A stretch of 23,490 bases of DNA from a bacterium. GTDB taxonomy: Bacteria > NPL-UPA2 > JAUVJM01. Below the pieces are notes generated by a model that searched no databases, was not told where the DNA came from, and worked only from the letters and a program-made list of their open reading frames with translations. Below are positions 1 through 7,906 of the stretch, piece by piece (within the stretch, counting starts at the first letter, position 1; the number at the start of each line of letters is the position of its first letter). The translations under genes and the position numbers were made by a program. The stretch is taken from contig JAUVJM010000010.1 of the NCBI GenBank assembly GCA_030596585.1, positions 1 through 23,490 on the forward strand, in the 5' to 3' direction.

Positions 1-332
1 ACGTGGTGATTGTTTCCGTCGGGAATGTGGATGCCCTGCGTCAGAGTCTCAAACTTGTATCCAGGGGAGGGAAGGTTCTGTTTTTCGCCGGATGCCCCCC
101 GGATTCGGTTTTGAGCTTTGACCCGGATCTGGTTTATCATTCTGAAGTCACTCTGCTGGGGAGTTATTCTTCGACTCCGGTGGAGCAAAGGACTGCGCTG
201 GGACTGGTAGAGAAGGGCAGCATCAGGGTAAAGGAAATGATTACTCATCGTTTTCGTCTGCATGAGCTTTCAGAAGCCGTTGCTCTTGCCGTGCAGGCGC
301 GGGATTCTCTTAAGATTGTCATTGAGATATGA
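1..332 (+). CDS. Zinc-dependent alcohol/polyol dehydrogenase, C-terminal part
   Basis: The gene runs off the left edge, so only about the last 110 residues are visible. They match the C-terminal half of medium-chain dehydrogenases of the threonine/sorbitol dehydrogenase type: the end of the NAD(P)-binding Rossmann fold (RGGKVLFFAGCPP), the segment HSEVTLLGSYSSTP, and the terminal pattern MITHRFRLHELSEAV followed by KIVIEI. These enzymes oxidise alcohols or polyols in the cytoplasm using NAD(P). The catalytic zinc ligands would lie upstream of the window, so substrate cannot be judged. The stop codon is four bases before the trpS start, suggesting co-transcription with trpS. Confidence 0.85.
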   Translation, partial: VVIVSVGNVDALRQSLKLVSRGGKVLFFAGCPPDSVLSFDPDLVYHSEVTLLGSYSSTPVEQRTALGLVEKGSIRVKEMITHRFRLHELSEAVALAVQARDSLKIVIEI

Positions 333-336
333 AGAT

Positions 337-1398
337 ATGAAGAAAAGAATCTTGACAGGCGATAGACCTACGGGAAAACTGCATTTAGGCCATTATGTCG
401 GGTCAGTTGCTAATAGGGTAAAGTTGCAGCATAAGTATGAGACTTTTATTCTTATTGCTGATGTGCAGGCTCTGACCACTAATTTTGAACATCCGGAAAA
501 TTTGACCCAGTACGTGCGTGATGTGGCAATAGACAATTTAGCCTGCGGGCTTGACCCGGAAGCAGCCACAATTTGTGTACAGTCAATGATTCCGGAGATT
601 GCCGAACTAACTGTCTATTTTTCTATGTTTACCTCGGTGGCAAGTTTAAAGCGTAATCCCACCATAAAAGCGGAGGCAAAGCAATACGGATATGGTGAGA
701 ATATTATGTACGGCTTTCTGGGGTATCCTGTTTCCCAGGCAGCAGATATCACCTCTTTTCGCGCAAATCTGGTGCCTGTGGGAGAAGATCAAGTGCCGGT
801 ATTGGAGCAGACGAGAGAAATTGTGCGAAAGTTCAACAGCCTTTATGAACCTGTTCTGATTGAGCCGAAGGCACTGGTGAGCAAAGTTAGTAGACTTGTG
901 GGAACGGATGGTGCAGCAAAAATGAGTAAAAGTATAGGCAATGTTATTGAACTCGCTGATCTACCGGAAGTGCTTGAACAAAAAGTCATGAAGATGTTTA
1001 CTGACCCTGGGAAGATTTACAAGGGGGATAAAGGACATCCTGATAAATGTCCCGTTTATTCATATCAAGTGGCTTTTTCCACGGAAAGTGAACTTGATCA
1101 GGGGATGATCGGCCGCAGATTGGAATCTCTGCCTGATAGTGAAAGCGGAGGAGAATTGAAACAGATACGAGAGTCATGCCTTTCCGGGAAACTTGGCTGT
1201 GTAGAGTGCAAGAAGAATTTAGCCGGGACGCTGAATAGATTTTTAAGTCCAATTCGGGAGAGAAGAAAGGATTTTGAGAAGAAACAAAAGGATGTGGATG
1301 AGATTCTGATTGAGGGAACAAAAAAAGCTCGCATTGAGACAAAAAAGACCGTTCAACTGGTGCGTAATGCAATGAAAATAGAATACTTTAGAGGTTAG
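337..1398 (+). CDS. trpS: Tryptophanyl-tRNA synthetase
   Basis: Cytoplasmic class I enzyme that charges tRNA-Trp with tryptophan using ATP. The 353-residue product has the N-terminal signature GDRPTGKLHLGHYVGS, with HLGH in place of the usual HIGN/HIGH. It also has ADVQAL, the dimer-region segment GLDPEAATICVQSMIPE, and the KMSKS loop as AAKMSKSIGN. The length fits the family (about 330-350). The reading frame is open further upstream, to 262, but that extension overlaps the dehydrogenase gene and has no homology pattern. The ATG at 337 puts the conserved GDRPTG just after the start. The Shine-Dalgarno signal is weak, so translation may be coupled to the gene before it. The gene is slightly more A+T-rich than its neighbours. 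scpA starts one base after the stop. Confidence 0.96.
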   Translation: MKKRILTGDRPTGKLHLGHYVGSVANRVKLQHKYETFILIADVQALTTNFEHPENLTQYVRDVAIDNLACGLDPEAATICVQSMIPEIAELTVYFSMFTSVASLKRNPTIKAEAKQYGYGENIMYGFLGYPVSQAADITSFRANLVPVGEDQVPVLEQTREIVRKFNSLYEPVLIEPKALVSKVSRLVGTDGAAKMSKSIGNVIELADLPEVLEQKVMKMFTDPGKIYKGDKGHPDKCPVYSYQVAFSTESELDQGMIGRRLESLPDSESGGELKQIRESCLSGKLGCVECKKNLAGTLNRFLSPIRERRKDFEKKQKDVDEILIEGTKKARIETKKTVQLVRNAMKIEYFRG

Positions 1399-1399
1399 G

Positions 1400-2113
1400 A
1401 TGAATTATCGTGTAGAGCAGGAAATTTTTGAAGGTCCGCTCGACCTTCTTCTCTATCTCATCAAAAAAGAAGATCTTGACATTTGTAATGTGTCCATCTC
1501 GCGTATCACTGATGAGTATCTTGAGTACATTCACCTGATGCGTGTTCTTGACCTGGAGGTAGTAGGCGAATTTCTTGTGGTAGCGGCGACTCTTATGCAG
1601 ATAAAATCGAGAGCATTGCTGCCGGATGAAGAAGCAGCCGAAGAGGAAGAGGATGACTCGGCGGAGGCTCTGATTCAGCAGCTGGCTGAATACAGGAAAT
1701 ACAAAGAGGCGGCAGGTGACCTGGAGCAGAGAGAGCTGTGCCAGCAGAATGTTTTCAGCCGTCCTCCGGGGAGAGAGGAACTCGATAGCGAGGGTGAGAT
1801 TCTGCTTGACGTAGGTTTGTTTGATTTGCTTGGCGCTCTTTCCTCCGTTCTGGAACGTTTGAAGGAGGAGCCGGTAACCGAGATTGTCCAGGATAAGACA
1901 ACGGTTCGGGAAAAGGTCGAATTCATACTGGAGCTGCTGCTGAAAGAGGAAAAGATAAATTTCACAAGTACTTTTGCAGCCGCCCGCTCGAAAGTTGAGG
2001 TAATAGTAACGTTTCTGGCATTGCTGGAGCTGATAAAGATTCAGAAAGTCAGAATAAAACAGGCAGGACAGTTTGGGGAGATATATCTATACAGACATCA
2101 GACCACAGACTAA
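1400..2113 (+). CDS. scpA: Segregation and condensation protein A (kleisin)
   Basis: ScpA is the kleisin subunit that bridges the heads of SMC and binds ScpB in the bacterial condensin, which organises and segregates the chromosome. The 237-residue protein begins with the hallmark EIFEGPLDLLLYLIKKEDLDI. It continues with ISRITDEYLEYI and a helical stretch ending LMQIKSRALLP, followed by an acidic linker (EEAAEEEEDD) and a C-terminal winged-helix region (VTFLALLELIKIQKVRI). The length is typical. A GAGG lies five bases before the ATG. scpB follows after a 128-bp gap filled by a repeat element. No smc gene is in the window. Confidence 0.95.
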   Translation: MNYRVEQEIFEGPLDLLLYLIKKEDLDICNVSISRITDEYLEYIHLMRVLDLEVVGEFLVVAATLMQIKSRALLPDEEAAEEEEDDSAEALIQQLAEYRKYKEAAGDLEQRELCQQNVFSRPPGREELDSEGEILLDVGLFDLLGALSSVLERLKEEPVTEIVQDKTTVREKVEFILELLLKEEKINFTSTFAAARSKVEVIVTFLALLELIKIQKVRIKQAGQFGEIYLYRHQTTD

Positions 2114-2131
2114 AAGATAAAAAGTCTGATG

Positions 2132-2219
2132 GTAAATATTCGGTGAGGCATGTCTGATAGATACTCAGGTCTCGACAAGCTCGAAGAGTAAGGCTTTACA
2201 CGGTTCATCGGATATTTAC
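2132..2219. repeat. Inverted-repeat element, family B, copy 1
   Basis: An 88-bp element between scpA and scpB. It begins GTAAATATTCGGTGA and ends CATCGGATATTTAC, giving 11-bp terminal inverted repeats with one mismatch. Inside is TCTCGACAAGCTCGAAGAGTA, which resembles one half of the core found in the copies at 19847-20005 and 23306-23365. No coding capacity is seen. It looks like a non-autonomous (MITE-like) element. Confidence 0.7.
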
Positions 2220-2241
2220 GTCTGAAGTTTGAGGGTTGAAC

Positions 2242-2808
2242 ATGGATGACAGTGAACTTAGACAATTCATTGAAGCGCTTCTGTTTACGGTTCATGACCC
2301 AATCTCTATAGACCGGATACGTGAGGTCATAGAGGAAGTTGAGCCCAAAAGGATCAGGGAGGCTATCGTGAGTCTCCAGGGGGAGTACGGCGGAGACAAA
2401 CGGGGGATTTGTATTACTGAGATTGCCGGAGGATTCCTGATGCGCACGGCGCCGGAGGTTTCCCCGTGGCTGAAAAAATTCCATCAAATAGAGACTCGTG
2501 AGAAATTGTCAAAGCCGGCTCTGGAAACGCTTGCTATTATTGCATATAAGCAGCCCATTATCCGTTGTGAGATTGAGGCAATTCGCGGAGTTGGGGTGGG
2601 TCATGTCCTTAGGACGCTGCTTGAGAAGAAGCTGATAAAGACCATGGGCAGGAAGAAGGCGGTGGGGGCGCCCATTATTTATGGGACGGGTGAGGAATTT
2701 CTGCGTCATTTCGGATTGGCGAGTTTAGCCGGACTGCCGGAGGTTGGGAATCTGGAGGTGAAGGATGGATCTGGAAGAGCACAGGAAGAAAATAGACAAG
2801 ATCGATGA
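2242..2808 (+). CDS. scpB: Segregation and condensation protein B
   Basis: ScpB dimers bind the ScpA kleisin and complete the SMC-ScpAB condensin. The 188-residue product carries two winged-helix domains. Typical segments are LRQFIEALLFTVHDPISIDRI at the N-terminus, KLSKPALETLAIIAYKQPI (the most conserved stretch of the family) and IRGVGVGHVLRTLLEKKLI. I chose the ATG at 2242 because GAGGG ends six bases upstream; an in-frame TTG at 2236 would overlap that site. The 3' end overlaps the pheA start by 44 bp, implying translational coupling. The tail after FGLASLAGLP is short and polar. Confidence 0.95.
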   Translation: MDDSELRQFIEALLFTVHDPISIDRIREVIEEVEPKRIREAIVSLQGEYGGDKRGICITEIAGGFLMRTAPEVSPWLKKFHQIETREKLSKPALETLAIIAYKQPIIRCEIEAIRGVGVGHVLRTLLEKKLIKTMGRKKAVGAPIIYGTGEEFLRHFGLASLAGLPEVGNLEVKDGSGRAQEENRQDR

Positions 2809-3844
2809 TGAGGTTCTAAAGCTCATCAATTCGAGAGTGAGAATTGCTGTTGAGATTGGCAAAATTAAGGACAGGGAATCAAAGGAGTATCATGCTCCCG
2901 ATAGGGAGAGAGGAATTCTTGAGAGGCTGGAGTCTCAAAACAAGGGGCCGCTTCCATCTGAGTCCGTAAGAGCAATTTACAGGGAGATTATGTCGGCATC
3001 TCTTGCGTTACAGCATCGGGTTTGTATCGCTTATTTAGGCCCGGAGGCTACCTTCACCCATCTGGCGGCTCTCGAGAAGTTTGGGGCATCAGTGCACTAT
3101 CTTTCTGCCAAAAGCATTGCGGATGTCTTTGCAGATGTCGAAAAAGGACGGGCGGAGTATGGGGTTGTCCCCATCGAGAATTCGATGGAGGGCGGGGTCA
3201 CTCACACCCTCGACATGTTTATCGATTCCGAACTGAAGATATGGGCTGAGATGTTTCTAACTATAAGCCATAACCTTCTCTCGAATGTCCCGCTTGAGGA
3301 TATCAGGATTGTGTATTCCCATCCTCAGGCTTTTGCCCAGTGCAGACGCTGGGTGGAGAGTAATCTCTCCGGCGTTGTTTTGAAAGAAGTGAGCAGTACT
3401 GCTGAGGCGGCTGAGCTGTCTTCTTCCGAAGAAGGGGCGGCCGCTATAGCGAGCGAGGTGGCGTCCCGCCTTTACAGCCTGAAGATTGTGGCGAAAGGCA
3501 TTGAAGATGGCGTATCCAATCTGACCAGATTTCTCGTAATTAGCAAGAGTTCTCCGGAGAGAACGGGAGCCGATAAGACCTCCGTAATGTTTTCTATAAA
3601 GGACCGCGTGGGAGCGTTGTATGATATGCTCCAGCCGTTCAGGAAATGCGGAATAAACCTGACCAAGATAGAGTCTCGTCCTTCGCGGCGCAAGGCATGG
3701 GACTATTTCTTCTTCGTTGATATAATGGGACACCGGAAGGATGAAAACACGGCGCGCGCGCTTAAGGAGTTGGAGAAAGAGTGTGTGTATCTTAGGATTC
3801 TTGGCTCCTACCCCATGGCAGAATCAGTGGACAGTGGTCAGTAA
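2765..3844 (+). CDS. pheA: Bifunctional chorismate mutase/prephenate dehydratase (P-protein)
   Basis: Converts chorismate to prephenate and then to phenylpyruvate, the last steps before phenylalanine. Three domains are visible in 359 residues. An AroQ-type chorismate mutase spans about 1-85 (DKIDDEVLKLINSRVRIAVEIG, then a YHAPDRERGILERL segment). Prephenate dehydratase spans about 92-270 (IAYLGPEATFTHLAAL, VPIENSMEGGVTHTLD, and SNLTRFLVIS with the catalytic-site TRF). A C-terminal ACT domain contains ESRPSRRKAWDYFFFVDI, the phenylalanine-binding ESRP motif, so feedback inhibition by phenylalanine is expected. A strong GGAGG sits six bases before the ATG. The last five residues (VDSGQ) and the stop are encoded by a 7-bp tandem repeat. 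Confidence 0.96.
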   Translation: MDLEEHRKKIDKIDDEVLKLINSRVRIAVEIGKIKDRESKEYHAPDRERGILERLESQNKGPLPSESVRAIYREIMSASLALQHRVCIAYLGPEATFTHLAALEKFGASVHYLSAKSIADVFADVEKGRAEYGVVPIENSMEGGVTHTLDMFIDSELKIWAEMFLTISHNLLSNVPLEDIRIVYSHPQAFAQCRRWVESNLSGVVLKEVSSTAEAAELSSSEEGAAAIASEVASRLYSLKIVAKGIEDGVSNLTRFLVISKSSPERTGADKTSVMFSIKDRVGALYDMLQPFRKCGINLTKIESRPSRRKAWDYFFFVDIMGHRKDENTARALKELEKECVYLRILGSYPMAESVDSGQ

Positions 3845-3845
3845 C
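3825..3845. repeat. 7-bp tandem repeat at pheA stop
   Basis: Three units read CAGTGGA, CAGTGGT, CAGTAAC. The repeat encodes the last residues of PheA and its TAA stop lies in the third unit. The same heptamer family occurs at the ribH stop (18157-18184) and, reverse-complemented, at the dgkA stop (22173-22193). Confidence 0.75.
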
Positions 3846-3868
3846 GTTAATTCTTGACACATTTTGTT

Positions 3869-3943
3869 TGTCATTCCCGCGAAGGCGGGAATCCAGACTG
3901 TAACTATGGATTCTGGATTGCCCGGTCAAGCCGGGCAATGACA
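3869..3943. repeat. Nested G+C-rich palindromic element
   Basis: A 75-bp element between pheA and hisC. The ends are TGTCATT and AATGACA. Inside are two hairpins, TTCCCGC-GAAG-GCGGGAA (3874-3891) and TTGCCCGG-TCAAG-CCGGGCAA (3918-3938), joined by an ATCCAGA/TCTGGAT arm. It could fold as a cruciform or a multi-stem RNA and may slow or stop transcription. The half-copy at 13913-13940 is related. Confidence 0.75.
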
Positions 3944-3977
3944 GGAATTTGTGTCACAGAGCATTAGGGAAAACAGA

Positions 3978-5075
3978 ATGGACATCAAAAAACTCATAAG
4001 ATCGAATATTCGTGATTTGCGTCCTTATGAACCCGGGAAGCCGATTGAGGAAGTGCAGAGGGAACTCGGGTTGGAGAAGGTTATCAAGATGGCTTCGAAT
4101 GAGAATCCTCTGGGCCCTTCACCTCTTGCGGTCAAGGCAATAGGTGAGAATTTGAACCGGATGAACTTTTATCCTGACGGCGGCGGATACTATCTGAAGA
4201 GGAAGTTAAGCTCTTTCCTTGATGTCGACGAAAACCGGATTATCCTCGGCAACGGGTCAGATGAGATCATCCGCATGGTCGTGGAGACTTTTCTCAATGC
4301 GGGCGAGGAAGCGGTCATAGCTGAGCAGTCGTTCGTAATCTATCAAATGGCGGTGCGAATCGTAAATGGGGAAAGCCGTCTCGTGAAACTTAAAGACTAC
4401 CGCTATGATTTGGCGTCTATGGCGGAGGCGGTAGGGCGGAAGACGAAACTCGTTTTTATTGCCAATCCCAATAATCCCACGGGGACTATGGTGAGTGCGG
4501 CTGAGGTTGAATCCTTCATGAAGAAAATTCCCGAGGACGTAATAGTCGTTTTTGACGAAGCCTACTTCGAATACATCGAGCGCGGCGATTTTCCTAAGAC
4601 AATTGATTATATCAGGGACGGAAGAGCAGTAGTATGTCTTCGGACCTTTTCGAAAATCTACGGCCTTGCAGGATTGAGAATCGGGTATGGCATCAGCCAG
4701 CCGGAGATAATCTCCGGGATGAACAGAGTCCGCCAGCCTTTCAACGTAAATTCAGTTGCGCAGACCGCGGCGATTGCTGCTCTTGATGACGGAGAACATG
4801 TTGGGAAGAGCAGGGAACTGAACTGCCGCGGCAGGGATTTCCTCTACCGGGAACTGGAAAAACGGGACATACGATACATCCCGTCGGAAGCAAATTTTAT
4901 CCTCGTTGAAGTCGGAGACGGAACGGGTATAGCCCGTGCACTTCTTAAAGAAGGCGTAATTGTCAGGGATATGTTTTGCTACGACCTTCCCGGCTTCATC
5001 CGCGTAACGGTCGGACTGGAATCGGGAAACAAGAACTTTATCGAGAAACTGCAAGACGTCCTGCGCAGCTCCTAA
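3978..5075 (+). CDS. hisC: Histidinol-phosphate/aromatic aminotransferase
   Basis: PLP-dependent fold-type I aminotransferase of 365 residues. Family landmarks are KMASNENPLGPSP near the N-terminus, NPNNPTGT in the middle, VFDEAYFEY (Asp binding the pyridine nitrogen) and RTFSKIYGLAGLRIGYG, which holds the PLP-binding lysine. HisC makes histidinol phosphate, but many HisC homologues also transaminate phenylpyruvate and hydroxyphenylpyruvate. The position directly after pheA, with no other his gene nearby, suggests aromatic amino acid synthesis; this is inference. The ATG at 3978 is preceded by TTAGGGA at a seven-base spacing; the frame is open to 3951 but that part lies at the edge of a repeat. 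Its stop overlaps the convergent bactofilin-like gene by four bases. Confidence 0.9.
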   Translation: MDIKKLIRSNIRDLRPYEPGKPIEEVQRELGLEKVIKMASNENPLGPSPLAVKAIGENLNRMNFYPDGGGYYLKRKLSSFLDVDENRIILGNGSDEIIRMVVETFLNAGEEAVIAEQSFVIYQMAVRIVNGESRLVKLKDYRYDLASMAEAVGRKTKLVFIANPNNPTGTMVSAAEVESFMKKIPEDVIVVFDEAYFEYIERGDFPKTIDYIRDGRAVVCLRTFSKIYGLAGLRIGYGISQPEIISGMNRVRQPFNVNSVAQTAAIAALDDGEHVGKSRELNCRGRDFLYRELEKRDIRYIPSEANFILVEVGDGTGIARALLKEGVIVRDMFCYDLPGFIRVTVGLESGNKNFIEKLQDVLRSS

Positions 5076-6229
5076 ATCAACCCTTTCTCTTTTGCTGCGA
5101 CGAGTGTTCTAAACCTGCTCATTACGAGCCCGCCCAGTCCGAATATAATGAGCAGAAGCCTTATGAACCCGCCTGCAACCGGTATCGTGGAAAGGAAGAC
5201 CACTGTGACAACTCCGAGAATCATTCCGACTGCTAAAATGCCTCTTCCGGATTTGCCCCTCATGCCGAAGATTTTCGTTGCGATAGCCATTCCCGCAAAG
5301 AGGCTGCTGACGTAGAGTGCGGCAAAGTACATGAGAAGGACAATCAGGGCAAGTGGAATTCCCACTATGGTTACGAAAAGTATTGCGTTTGCTACAGGTA
5401 CACATACAAGAAACACAAAACCAAACCCGAGGGTTTTGCCGGGCGAACTGTGCATGGAATCCATTGTGACAAACACCAGTCTGGGCGAAATGCCAATAAG
5501 CATCAATCCAATTAGCAGGACAGGAAGCATCAGAAGTGACCTGATGATGACGCGAGACCTGTAGCTTTTTGCCCCAAATGTCCTTTTCCTTGGTTTTATT
5601 ACAGGCTTATGCCATGTTGTATCCCCTGCTATCTGCGCATCGCCCATCAGTTCTATCTGGTTTGCACACGTGTAGATAAGGTTTCCTCCTATCTTCGCGC
5701 CCGGATACAGTACGATTCTATCTCCCCTCAACGTGGCGTCTTCTGCCACCTCTCCCCTGATTTTTATCTTGCCTCCGTATGCCTTGAGGCTCTTCAGAAC
5801 CTTTCCGTTTATCTGGAGTTCCCCGCCGGCTATTACGACGTCACCTTCGGCGATGCAGCCGTCGCGCAATGTGACTGATTCTCCAACGGCGGCTATGTCT
5901 CCTTTGACGCGGGCATTGATTGTGATTGTCTTTCCTGCGGCTCTGAAACTGTCTCCGACTTCACCTTCAAGGGAGATGTTCTGGGCGACGGCGGTTATGT
6001 CATCCTCTATGATACCCGAGAGGAATATCTTTCTCGCGGCTGCTATGCAATCCCCCTTGATTTCTCCTTTTACAGCAATGTGTTCTCCGATTGCGATAAG
6101 GTCCTCGTCTATGGTTTTATCCGCTTCCAGGAAGATATCGTCTTGACAGCGGAGCTCGAACGCCATGACCGGAACCGCTAAGAAAAAGCACAGAAATGCG
6201 GCAGCGACAGGTTTAAGCGATTTTCTCAT
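5072..6229 (-). CDS. Exported bactofilin-like polymer-forming protein with membrane domain
   Basis: The 385-residue product starts with a signal peptide (MRKSLKPVAAAFLCFFLAVPVMA). About 180 residues of short beta repeats follow, with recurring IxAxGxxxxIxGxVxGD-type turns (for example EHIAVKGEIKGDCIAA, ARVKGDIAAVGESVTL). This is the right-handed beta-helix pattern of bactofilins/polymer-forming cytoskeletal proteins. From about residue 225 there are several hydrophobic segments (RSLLMLPVLLIGLMLIGI, IVGIPLALIVLLMYFAALYV, LLLIIFGLGGLVM), so the C-terminal half is membrane-embedded. True bactofilins are short and cytoplasmic; here the beta-helix would be outside the cytoplasm. Precise function unknown, perhaps envelope structure. 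A GGAGG six bases upstream supports the start. It is the only convincing minus-strand gene here and is convergent with hisC with a 4-bp overlap. Confidence 0.8.
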   Translation of the reverse strand: MRKSLKPVAAAFLCFFLAVPVMAFELRCQDDIFLEADKTIDEDLIAIGEHIAVKGEIKGDCIAAARKIFLSGIIEDDITAVAQNISLEGEVGDSFRAAGKTITINARVKGDIAAVGESVTLRDGCIAEGDVVIAGGELQINGKVLKSLKAYGGKIKIRGEVAEDATLRGDRIVLYPGAKIGGNLIYTCANQIELMGDAQIAGDTTWHKPVIKPRKRTFGAKSYRSRVIIRSLLMLPVLLIGLMLIGISPRLVFVTMDSMHSSPGKTLGFGFVFLVCVPVANAILFVTIVGIPLALIVLLMYFAALYVSSLFAGMAIATKIFGMRGKSGRGILAVGMILGVVTVVFLSTIPVAGGFIRLLLIIFGLGGLVMSRFRTLVAAKEKGLI

Positions 6230-6272
6230 TTTTTATCCTCCATGAAATTAGCGGGAAGTTTTGATAATCTAT

Positions 6273-6326
6273 GTAGTTACAAAGTTTACTTTGCTTCTGC
6301 TTTCGCGGGAACAAGTCTGCAACTAC
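6273..6326. repeat. GTAGTT-type inverted repeat, copy 1
   Basis: The sequence begins GTAGTTACAAAGTTTACTTTGC and ends GTCTGCAACTAC, so the ends are imperfect inverted repeats (GTAGTTACAAA versus GTAGTTGCAGA). The left 22 bp recur at 19222-19243 with one difference and, more diverged and inverted, at 20006-20024. It lies in the divergent gap between the bactofilin-like gene and rarA. Confidence 0.55.
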
Positions 6327-6425
6327 AACTATTTCTGGCGGTTTAATGGTCACAACCTATTATCATATAGACTTGTTCATCAGTCAAACTGTTTTTGCCG
6401 CGGAAGGCAGTCCGTCAATAACCTT

Positions 6426-6454
6426 TTGACTGCGTGAGTTCGGAGTAGTATCAT
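6426..6454 (+). promoter_or_regulatory. Sigma70-type promoter for rarA
   Basis: TTGACT (6426-6431) and TATCAT (6449-6454) are separated by 17 bp, each one mismatch from consensus. Transcription would start near 6461, about 87 bp before the rarA start. The leader carries the imperfect tandem repeat at 6464-6493 (GTTGAAGT units) and a degenerate piece of repeat family A. Confidence 0.55.
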
Positions 6455-6521
6455 CTATAAAGCGGTTGATGGTTGAAGTGTTGAAGTGTTTAGAAAAACT
6501 ATAAACCATAGGTCAAAAACT

Positions 6522-6547
6522 ATCCCGAACAGAATGAAGGATATCTT
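6522..6547. repeat. Degenerate family A fragment in rarA leader
   Basis: TCCCGAACAGAATGAAGGATATCTT resembles the left arm of family A (CATTCTGAACGGAGTGAAGAATCT at 8551-8574). Its GAAGG serves as the apparent ribosome binding site of rarA. A similar piece precedes the gene at 12917. Confidence 0.45.
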
Positions 6548-7906
6548 GTGGAGCTTTTTGCGGAGAAGAGAAAAGAAAGAGTGACATTGGGCAGTCCCCT
6601 TGCGCACAGGATGCGTCCCGGGAGTTTGGATGAGTTTGTCGGACAGGAACACATTCTGGGACACGGCAAGTTACTGCGGAAGGCGATTGAGGCGGACAGA
6701 ATATCTTCTCTGATTCTCTATGGCCCTCCGGGCTGCGGGAAGACGGCTCTTACCCTGTGCATTGCTCATGCCACGAAGGCGCATTTCTCGCGTCTCAATG
6801 CGGTCACCAGCGGCGTAACCGAAATCCGCCAGGTTACCGAAGAAGCACGGGAACGCCGGCGGGTAGTCGAACTAAAAACGATTCTCTTCATCGATGAGAT
6901 ACACCGCTTCAATAAAGCCCAGCAGGATGCGCTGATGCCGGATGTTGAGGACGGAAATATCATTCTGATTGGTGCAACCGTTCATAATCCCTATTTCTCG
7001 ATAAATTCGCCTTTGCTTTCGCGTTCCCTGGTATTCACGCTGAACCCTCTCAGTGACGAAAATCTCAGGGTGATTTTGTCGAGAGCGCTTAGAGATAAAG
7101 AGCGGGGTCTGGGCAAATACAGGGTCAGCATGGCGGAGGATGCTCTCCGGCATCTTGTGAAGGTCTCGGACGGGGATGCGCGAAGGGCACTTAATGCTCT
7201 TGAGCTGGGTGTTCTGACGACGAAGCCGGGTGTGAAAGGCATAGTGCGTTTTAACCTCGGTGTGGCTGAGGAATCCATCCGGAGAAAGGCGATTCTTTAT
7301 GACAGGGACGGTGACAGCCACTACGATACCGTCTCGGCGTTCATCAAGAGTATGCGGGGTTCGGATCCTGACGCGGCGCTGTACTGGATGGCAAAAATGC
7401 TGCAGGGTGGAGAAGACCCGAGGTTCATTGCGCGCAGGATTGTCATCTGTGCGGCGGAGGATGTCGGTAACGCTGACCCGATGGCGCTCGTGGTTGCCAA
7501 TGCTGCACTTCAGACTGCTGAGTTTGTCGGCATGCCCGAGGCTCAAATTCCCCTGGCGCAGGCAGTTACGTATATAGCAACGGCGCCAAAGAGCAATGCG
7601 GCGTACCTTGCAATATCTGCAGCGACGAAAGACGTCCGGGAGAAGAAAGCGATTCCTGTTCCGGTTCATCTTCGGGGCACCGGCTATCCGGGAGCGGAGA
7701 AGCTCGGCCACGGGAAGGGATATAAATATCCCCACGAGTATGAGGGGCATTTTGTAGAGCAGGAATATGCGCCTGGCATTGAAAAGAAGTATTATGAGCC
7801 TTCAGGGATGGGATTCGAGAAGGAGATACGCGAGAGGTTGAAGGAATGGACAAGAAGGAGGAGAAAAGCAAGTGAGAGATCCAGTCCCTGCGGGAGCGGG
7901 GGATAA
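6548..7906 (+). CDS. rarA: Replication-associated recombination protein A (MgsA/RarA ATPase)
   Basis: Cytoplasmic AAA+ ATPase related to clamp loaders and RuvB that acts at stalled replication forks. The 452-residue protein shows RPGSLDEFVGQEHILG at the N-terminus, Walker A GPPGCGKTAL and Walker B LFIDEIHRFNKAQQDAL. Next come sensor-region residues (IGATVHNPYFSINSPLLSR, DGDARRALNALE), the tetramerisation region AAEDVGNADPMAL, and the family-specific tail YKYPHEYEGHFVEQEYAP. The start is a GTG with GAAGGA seven bases upstream. The C-terminus, rich in Arg and Lys, overlaps the next gene by 35 bp. Confidence 0.95.
   Translation: MELFAEKRKERVTLGSPLAHRMRPGSLDEFVGQEHILGHGKLLRKAIEADRISSLILYGPPGCGKTALTLCIAHATKAHFSRLNAVTSGVTEIRQVTEEARERRRVVELKTILFIDEIHRFNKAQQDALMPDVEDGNIILIGATVHNPYFSINSPLLSRSLVFTLNPLSDENLRVILSRALRDKERGLGKYRVSMAEDALRHLVKVSDGDARRALNALELGVLTTKPGVKGIVRFNLGVAEESIRRKAILYDRDGDSHYDTVSAFIKSMRGSDPDAALYWMAKMLQGGEDPRFIARRIVICAAEDVGNADPMALVVANAALQTAEFVGMPEAQIPLAQAVTYIATAPKSNAAYLAISAATKDVREKKAIPVPVHLRGTGYPGAEKLGHGKGYKYPHEYEGHFVEQEYAPGIEKKYYEPSGMGFEKEIRERLKEWTRRRRKASERSSPCGSGG

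Noticed and set aside
337..1398. Recent horizontal transfer of trpS
   Set aside because: A sampled part is about 46% G+C against about 53% in rny, too small a difference for a firm claim, and the gene is tightly packed with scpA.
6872..7750. Long minus-strand open frame (292 codons) within rarA
   Set aside because: It is antisense to a well-conserved rarA, has no recognisable motifs and is explained by the codon bias of the + strand gene.
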